Part shown: positions 59,926 through 64,000 of the stretch, piece by piece | Numbering within the stretch: position 1 is the first letter of the stretch | Layout of the letters: every line of letters starts with the position of its first letter | NCBI RefSeq assembly: GCF_018308945.1 | Contig: NZ_CP070501.1 | Location: 1-64,000 of the forward strand | Length of the DNA stretch: 64,000 nucleotides | Source of the DNA: Agrococcus sp. Marseille-Q4369 | GTDB lineage: Bacteria > Actinomycetota > Actinomycetes > Actinomycetales > Microbacteriaceae | Reading direction: 5' to 3' | Program-made: the position numbers and the translations under genes | Notes under the pieces: generated by a model | Told to the model about the DNA's origin: nothing | The model's database searches: none | What the model saw: only the letters and a program-made list of their open reading frames with translations

Positions 59926-60206
59926 CGATCGACTTCGCTCCGGGCTGGGAGGCGTTCTGGCTCAAGATGCGCCGCATGCCGCTCGACGAGCTGCTGACCG
60001 AGGCGAGCGCGCCCGAGCCGAGCGAGCGCTCCGGCCGGCACGGCAACCTCGACGCCCTGGTGCGCGAGTCGCGCGACGTGCTGCCGAAGATCACCGTGCA
60101 GCGCTACATGGACCGAGCCGCGAGGGCGGCCGCGATCACGAAGCAGCAGACCAAGGCAGCAGAGCGCATGCTCGGCCTCGCCTCGACGGGGAAGGACGCC
60201 GCATGA
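59922..60206 (+). CDS. Phage protein, 94 aa
   Basis: The 94-residue helical protein starts MTIDFAPGWEAFWLKMRRMP and ends ERMLGLASTGKDAA. By position it may work with the replication-type protein, with which it overlaps by ATGA. No domain is recognised. Confidence 0.65.
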   Translation: MTIDFAPGWEAFWLKMRRMPLDELLTEASAPEPSERSGRHGNLDALVRESRDVLPKITVQRYMDRAARAAAITKQQTKAAERMLGLASTGKDAA

Positions 60207-61048
60207 GCACGATCACCGAGCGCCCCTGCATCCGCGGCTGCACGCTCCGGGGCGAGCACTTCGCCACCTGCCTCGACCGCGACGGCCAGCCGACCGAGGG
60301 TTGCAAGGGATGCGTGCCGGCGCCCGCTCGCGACGGCGTGCTGCTCTGCAATCGATGCTGGGGCCGCTCGCTCGGCGCGCTCTACGACGCCCCGGACCTC
60401 GTCGGCGCGATCCGCGCACGAGCGAACCCGCTCAAGGCGCAGGTGTTCGACAAGGTGCTCGTCTCCGGCTCCCGCATCGAGGGCATCCCGGCTCCCGTGA
60501 ACGCCGACTTCATCGAGGCCGCCGACGCGCTCACGCGCGGCCTGCAGGGCTGGGCGCGCTTCATCGAGCCCGCATCCGTGCCGGCCCGCCGCGGGCTCCG
60601 CGCGGGCGCCGAGGCGGACGAGGCCCGCGAGATCGTGCTCGAGGCGACGACCGTCATCCTCGACGCGCTCCCGACGCTCGCGAACGACGCGGTCCAGATC
60701 GTCGAGCTCTGCCGCTACCTGCTCGACGAGATCCCCGGCGAGCACGACGACGAGTGCCTCGCTCGCGGCGGCGGCCGCCCGGCGCCCGGCTGCACGGGCT
60801 GCAAGGTCGACCGCGAGTGGACGGTCCGTGCGGCGCTCGCGAAGTGGCCGCTCGTCGAGCGCGCGTGGTTCGCGGCGCAGCCGTGCCCGTACTGCTCGCT
60901 CCGCACCGTCCGCGTCACGCCGGCCCGCCGCCTCAAGGACGACACCGTCTACGAGTGCCAGGGCTGCCAGTGGACCCGCACCGACGCCGACGACGACGGC
61001 CCGTGGCCGCTCGTCTTCTCTCGCCGATCCGGGGAGAGCCTCCGATGA
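60203..61048 (+). CDS. Zinc-finger-rich phage protein
   Basis: The 281-residue protein has several cysteine pairs: CIRGC, CKGC, CNRC near the start, CTGC in the middle and CPYC plus CQGC at the end. These should bind two or more zinc ions. The layout is common for DNA- or RNA-associated actinophage proteins. The specific role is unknown. Confidence 0.75.
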   Translation: MSTITERPCIRGCTLRGEHFATCLDRDGQPTEGCKGCVPAPARDGVLLCNRCWGRSLGALYDAPDLVGAIRARANPLKAQVFDKVLVSGSRIEGIPAPVNADFIEAADALTRGLQGWARFIEPASVPARRGLRAGAEADEAREIVLEATTVILDALPTLANDAVQIVELCRYLLDEIPGEHDDECLARGGGRPAPGCTGCKVDREWTVRAALAKWPLVERAWFAAQPCPYCSLRTVRVTPARRLKDDTVYECQGCQWTRTDADDDGPWPLVFSRRSGESLR

Positions 61049-61215
61049 CGCGTCTCGACTTCACCTGGGGCACCCCGTGCGGCGTCGGCGTCGCGAACGA
61101 GTGGTGCGTCGACAACCGAGACCCGCACAAGCACGGCTTCGCATGCGACAAGCGCTGCCGATGCCGTACCGATCAGGCGGCCTGGCGCTGCGACGAGACC
61201 GACAGGAAGGCATGA
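61045..61215 (+). CDS. Cys-rich small phage protein, 56 aa
   Basis: The 56-residue protein has five cysteines besides the early CGVG site, mainly in CDKRCRC and WRCDE. It may bind a metal. ATGA overlaps link it to the zinc-finger gene and the lipoprotein gene. Confidence 0.65.
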   Translation: MTRLDFTWGTPCGVGVANEWCVDNRDPHKHGFACDKRCRCRTDQAAWRCDETDRKA

Positions 61216-61628
61216 CCATGAAGACGAGGACTCTCGCGATCGCCGCGACCGCGGCGACCGTAGCGCTCGCGCTCACCGGATGCGTGAGCGACGCCGACCG
61301 CGCCTCGCAGAATCTCGGCACCGCGTCCGAGCAGTTCGAGATCGAGCGCCGCATCACCGCCATCAACGGCTTCACCGACGCGGTCATGCTCGAGATCGAG
61401 GGCCGATGCTCGGTCGAGACGGCCGACGCGGCGCTCACGAACGCGCTCGAGATCACCTGCAAGATCGGGCCCGACGAGTACGTGAAGCACTTCGCGCTGC
61501 TCGGCGACAACGGCTACGCGACCGTGCAGCAGCTCGGCACGGCCGACGTGAGCGTCTACCACCACCGTGTCCTCATCAAGCCCGAGAACCTCTTGCCCGA
61601 GTTCGACTACGAGGCGGGCGAGCAGTGA
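61212..61628 (+). CDS. Phage-encoded lipoprotein
   Basis: The 138-residue precursor has a signal peptide ending in the lipobox ALTGC (Cys about 24). The mature part (QFEIERRITAINGFTDAVM, then DVSVYHHRVLIKPENLLPEFDY) matches a beta-sandwich lipoprotein found in many actinophages. Such proteins are suspected of blocking superinfection at the cell surface. An in-frame ATG at 61218 is an alternative start. Confidence 0.82.
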   Translation: MTMKTRTLAIAATAATVALALTGCVSDADRASQNLGTASEQFEIERRITAINGFTDAVMLEIEGRCSVETADAALTNALEITCKIGPDEYVKHFALLGDNGYATVQQLGTADVSVYHHRVLIKPENLLPEFDYEAGEQ

Positions 61629-61891
61629 GCGGCATCGTCTTCGCGGTCGTCACGAACGACCCGGTGACCGGCGACCCGGTGGAGATCCAGGCCGACATCG
61701 ACTGGAACCTCGGCACGGCCGCAGTGATCGCCGAGAGCGTCGGCGGCAAGGTCGTCGCCGCGCCGCGCGGCCCGTGGCAGCTCGTGCCCGATGAGGTCGT
61801 CGCCGACGCGCTCGAGGCGTCGAAGCAGGCCGTGATGGATGACGAGCTCTCGAAGATGCTCGACGCCGGAGAGGAGACCGACCGTGGCTGA
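61625..61891 (+). CDS. Phage protein, 88 aa
   Basis: The 88-residue acidic protein starts MSGIVFAVVTNDPVTGDPVE and ends in a helical region, DELSKMLDAGEETDRG. I recognise no family. The GTG overlaps the lipoprotein stop codon as GTGA. Confidence 0.65.
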   Translation: MSGIVFAVVTNDPVTGDPVEIQADIDWNLGTAAVIAESVGGKVVAAPRGPWQLVPDEVVADALEASKQAVMDDELSKMLDAGEETDRG

Positions 61892-62315
61892 GACGAAGGA
61901 GATGCGGGAGGGTCCAGCGGAGATGCGTTGGCGTGCTGAGTGGATCCGTGATCACTCGCCTGAGGGAGCGTCGCCGCGGATGATGGTCGCAGTGCCGGAT
62001 GTGCTGGAACTGGTCGCGAGGTTGGAGGCGGCTGACGCCGCGCTCGCCCGCGTGACCGACCTCCACGCGCGGGAGACGCTCACGGGTCTCGTCGTCGGTG
62101 ACTGCGCGATGGAGGAATGCGATCACGAGGGCGAGTGCCCGCGCACGGGCTCGATCGACGTGTGCGCAGCCTGTCTGCGGCTCGCGGAGGAAGCCGTCTC
62201 GCACTACGGCGAGGACGGGTACGGAGATGAGGTGCTCTGGCCGTGCGCCACGATGCGCGCGATCAGCGGTGCGCTGATGTCGGCCGAGGATCAGTCGGAG
62301 GGTGATCGTGCCTGA
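61884..62315 (+). CDS. Phage protein with Cys-rich centre, 143 aa
   Basis: The 143-residue protein has a helical start (EMRWRAEWIRDHSPEGAS) and a cysteine cluster with CAMEECDHEGECP and CAACLRL, likely a zinc site. The remainder is acidic. Such proteins are frequent in actinophage early regions without known role. Confidence 0.7.
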   Translation: MAETKEMREGPAEMRWRAEWIRDHSPEGASPRMMVAVPDVLELVARLEAADAALARVTDLHARETLTGLVVGDCAMEECDHEGECPRTGSIDVCAACLRLAEEAVSHYGEDGYGDEVLWPCATMRAISGALMSAEDQSEGDRA

Positions 62316-62439
62316 GCGCATCCACCGCTGCCCTCATCCAGGCGAAGGGCTCACGCCGTGCTGCAGCCGCATGGTGTTCGACCTCCCCGCGAACGATCGC
62401 ATCACCGACGCGCCCGAGCAGGTGACGTGTCGTGGATGA
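62308..62439 (+). CDS. Cys-rich small phage protein, 43 aa
   Basis: The GTG at 62308 starts a 43-residue protein with HRCPHPGEGLTPCCSRMVFD and ending EQVTCRG. Four cysteines and two histidines make zinc binding likely. The length, overlap with both neighbours and typical LPxxDRITxxPExVTC wording support it. Confidence 0.65.
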   Translation: MPERIHRCPHPGEGLTPCCSRMVFDLPANDRITDAPEQVTCRG

Positions 62440-62656
62440 TCGCTTGCTGAGCATGGACGAGGCGATGGCCCGCGTCGACCGAAGGAAGCGCACGCTGCAG
62501 GAGTGGCGGCAGAAGGGCCTCATCCGCTTCTACCAGGTGCGCGACGACTACACGGGCCGCACCGTCGCGAAGACGCTCGAGAGCCGCCTGGTACAGGTCG
62601 ACAAGGAGATGCGCGACCGGATGTCGGCCGGGCGCCCGCGCCGCGCCGACTCGTAG
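62432..62656 (+). CDS. MerR/excisionase-like DNA-binding protein
   Basis: The 74-residue protein reads MDDRLLSMDEAMARVDRRKR with TLQEWRQKGLIRFY, as in MerR-type or excisionase winged helices. It is the last gene before a strong terminator. It could be the recombination directionality factor for the serine integrase, but this is only a guess by size and position. Confidence 0.6.
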   Translation: MDDRLLSMDEAMARVDRRKRTLQEWRQKGLIRFYQVRDDYTGRTVAKTLESRLVQVDKEMRDRMSAGRPRRADS

Positions 62657-62703
62657 CCTCCGCATCCTTCGCACCGTGCGTGATACGCTACGCGTGCGAG
62701 ATG

Positions 62704-62732
62704 AATGGGCCCGGATGGACTCCGGGCCCATT
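62704..62732 (+). terminator. Terminator of the early operon
   Basis: A perfect 12-bp stem, AATGGGCCCGGA against TCCGGGCCCATT, closes a TGGAC loop. It lies 48 bp after the last early gene and separates it from the next, independently promoted pair. Confidence 0.85.
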
Positions 62733-62793
62733 CGCGTTCCCCCGCCTCGGCCCGTCGTCGATCAGGAGGATCCGTGCAGGGTACGTTTCGTAC

Positions 62794-63714
62794 ATGGCCG
62801 AAGATCCGACCAAGCGCGTCGTCGACTCCCTGACCCTTCGTTTCACCGGAGAAAACGAGGGAGGTGGGGACCTGCACGAGCTCCGGGCCTCTCACGTCGC
62901 GGAGGTGTTGCAGGGCCTCGTCGGCCTCACCAGCGACTTCGATAAGGCAGGCGTCTTCACTGACGGGCCGATCGACTCCGAGGTGCTGGTACGGCCGCCG
63001 CAGGAGGGTTCGTTCCTCATCGAGGTCGTGAGAGTCGTGACCGAGAACTGGGAGACAGCGGCGGTGGTCGGCACGGCGGCCGGCGTCCCGTCGCTCGCCA
63101 ACGTGATCTGGTGGGCGACGAAGTCCGCGCGCGCTGAGCTCAAGGACTACGAGCGCCTGGAGAACGGTCGGGTGAAGGTCATGTGGCAGGACGACACCGC
63201 CCAGGAGATCCCGGCGGCCGCCTTCGATGAACTGCAGAAGCGGAAGCGCCGGCGCAAGAAGCAGCTCCAGCAGATTCTTGCCCCGCTCAGCGACGCCCGC
63301 GTTGAGGCGGTCGACGTCGCGAGCGACCCCGAGATGGTCGAGGCCGCCCCGGAAGCCGAACTCGAGGCCCCTGAGTCCTTCGTGCTCAAGCGTGCGGACT
63401 ACGACGCTGTGCGGCCCGACGACGAGATCGAGGAAAGCGACCACATCTTCACCGTCGAAGCCCGCATGTCAGCCATCAACTTCGACGACCCGACGAAGTG
63501 GAAGGTTAAGACGAAGGAGCAGACTCGGTCTGCGATCGTTGAGGACAAGGAGTTCCTGCAGAAGGTTGCGAACGGCTTGGCGATCCGAAAGAGTGATCTC
63601 TTCCACCTTCGGGTTCGCGAGAACAAGATCGTGAAGAACGGGCGGTCCCGCACTAGTTGGACCGTCCTCCACGTCGACAGCCATAGGAGAGCGGCAGGTG
63701 ACGACGAGGCGTAA
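62794..63714 (+). CDS. Accessory phage protein, 306 aa, function unknown
   Basis: The 306-residue protein has SLTLRFTGENEGGGDLHELR and ASHVAEVLQGLVGLTSDFDK, then PPQEGSFLIEVVRVVTENWE and a basic stretch RKRRRKKQLQQ. I cannot name the family with confidence (it may be DUF7946). TACGTT lies 6 nt before the ATG, so it has its own leaderless promoter. Its GC content is visibly lower than that of the early operon. It lies after a terminator and overlaps a small membrane protein by 17 bp. Confidence 0.75.
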   Translation: MAEDPTKRVVDSLTLRFTGENEGGGDLHELRASHVAEVLQGLVGLTSDFDKAGVFTDGPIDSEVLVRPPQEGSFLIEVVRVVTENWETAAVVGTAAGVPSLANVIWWATKSARAELKDYERLENGRVKVMWQDDTAQEIPAAAFDELQKRKRRRKKQLQQILAPLSDARVEAVDVASDPEMVEAAPEAELEAPESFVLKRADYDAVRPDDEIEESDHIFTVEARMSAINFDDPTKWKVKTKEQTRSAIVEDKEFLQKVANGLAIRKSDLFHLRVRENKIVKNGRSRTSWTVLHVDSHRRAAGDDEA

Positions 63715-63901
63715 GCAGGGTGCAAGGCGTCGGCTGGACGCGGCCAGCGCGATGCTGCTCCTCATCGGCCTGGTGTGCGGTGCGTTCGCATACTGGCTGA
63801 TCGTCGATCGAGCAGTGACCCCACTCGTAATGATCCCAGCGGTGGTGTCCGCGACGATCGGGATGGCGCACCTGCGAAAGTGGGAAGCGCCGCGTACATA
63901 G
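63698..63901 (+). CDS. Small two-helix membrane protein
   Basis: The 67-residue protein has a basic start (TTRRKQGARRRLD) and two hydrophobic helices (AMLLLIGLVCGAFAYWLIV and VMIPAVVSATIGMA). Its GTG lies within the preceding gene, so the two are coupled. It may be the membrane partner of the 306-residue protein. Confidence 0.65.
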   Translation: MTTRRKQGARRRLDAASAMLLLIGLVCGAFAYWLIVDRAVTPLVMIPAVVSATIGMAHLRKWEAPRT

Positions 63902-63946
63902 TCGGCTGCCTGGGCGCGTGTCAGCGGTCGCACTTACCGTGCGGCC

Positions 63947-64000
63947 ATGACCTGCTCGAAGACGCGCTACCGCGATCGGATCGCAGCGCTCCTCGCGCTG
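63947..64000 (+). CDS. Partial phage protein at right edge
   Basis: Eighteen codons starting MTCSKTRYRDRIAALLAL are visible before the window ends. The start resembles small zinc-binding proteins of actinophages that begin this way. TACCGT lies 6 nt before the ATG, indicating a separate leaderless promoter. Confidence 0.5.
   Translation, partial: MTCSKTRYRDRIAALLAL

Larger units (their letters stand above)
47030..64000. mobile_element. Prophage, left portion
   Basis: The region holds a serine integrase, a repressor/Cro control region, an early operon with recombination, methylation and replication-type genes, and accessory genes. The base usage is slightly less GC-rich than the host DNA, and gene boundaries nearly all overlap by 4 bp. 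No structural, packaging or lysis gene is present, so the element continues past the right edge. Confidence 0.88.

Overview
This window is chromosomal DNA from a very high-GC actinomycete. The gene set points to Microbacteriaceae: DUF3107 beside a MiaE-type ferritin fold protein, the AdnA/AdnB-NudC-UvrD2 neighbourhood, UPF0182, DUF3039 and a reduced tad pilus locus. I cannot fix the genus; an Agrococcus-like organism is an inference from GC content and gene content only. Start codons are often GTG, and many genes have a TAnnnT hexamer 6-8 nt before the start codon, which suggests leaderless transcripts.

Positions 1-25,000 hold housekeeping genes. They are a fragment of a probable PHP phosphoesterase at the left edge, a DEAD-box RNA helicase, a ferritin-like protein, DUF3107, the AdnA and AdnB helicase-nuclease pair, a kinase-like phosphotransferase, a NudC-like NUDIX hydrolase, a UvrD2-like helicase, a zinc metalloprotease, a Lon-like PDZ protease, a UPF0182 membrane protein, initiator tRNA, AIM24, a thiamine-binding-type protein, a nitrilase, an aminotransferase and an HtrA-type protease. 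Positions 25,000-47,000 continue with DUF3039, nicotinate phosphoribosyltransferase, a glycine betaine/choline ABC importer flanked by a full and a partial copy of the same acetyltransferase gene, a low-GC two-gene island encoding a small secreted protein, murI-rph-rdgB, a manganese/zinc importer with its DtxR-type regulator, DedA, tRNA-Leu, several metabolic genes and tadA-tadB-tadC.

From about 47,030 to the right edge lies the left part of a prophage. Its large serine integrase has gone into the Flp-like pilin gene that follows tadC. The order is integrase, ImmA/IrrE peptidase and XRE repressor leftwards; a control region with three 16-bp operators; then a Cro-like protein and a rightward early operon. 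That operon carries a YqaJ-type exonuclease, a possible single-strand annealing protein, two HNH proteins, a J-domain-like protein, an N4/N6 and a C5 DNA methyltransferase, a replication-type protein, zinc-finger proteins, a lipoprotein and a MerR/excisionase-like protein. Nearly every junction is a 4-bp ATGA/GTGA overlap. Two leftward genes with their own promoters interrupt this operon and look like morons. After a strong terminator, a separately promoted, lower-GC pair (306-aa protein plus small membrane protein) follows. Structural phage genes and the right attachment site are outside the window.
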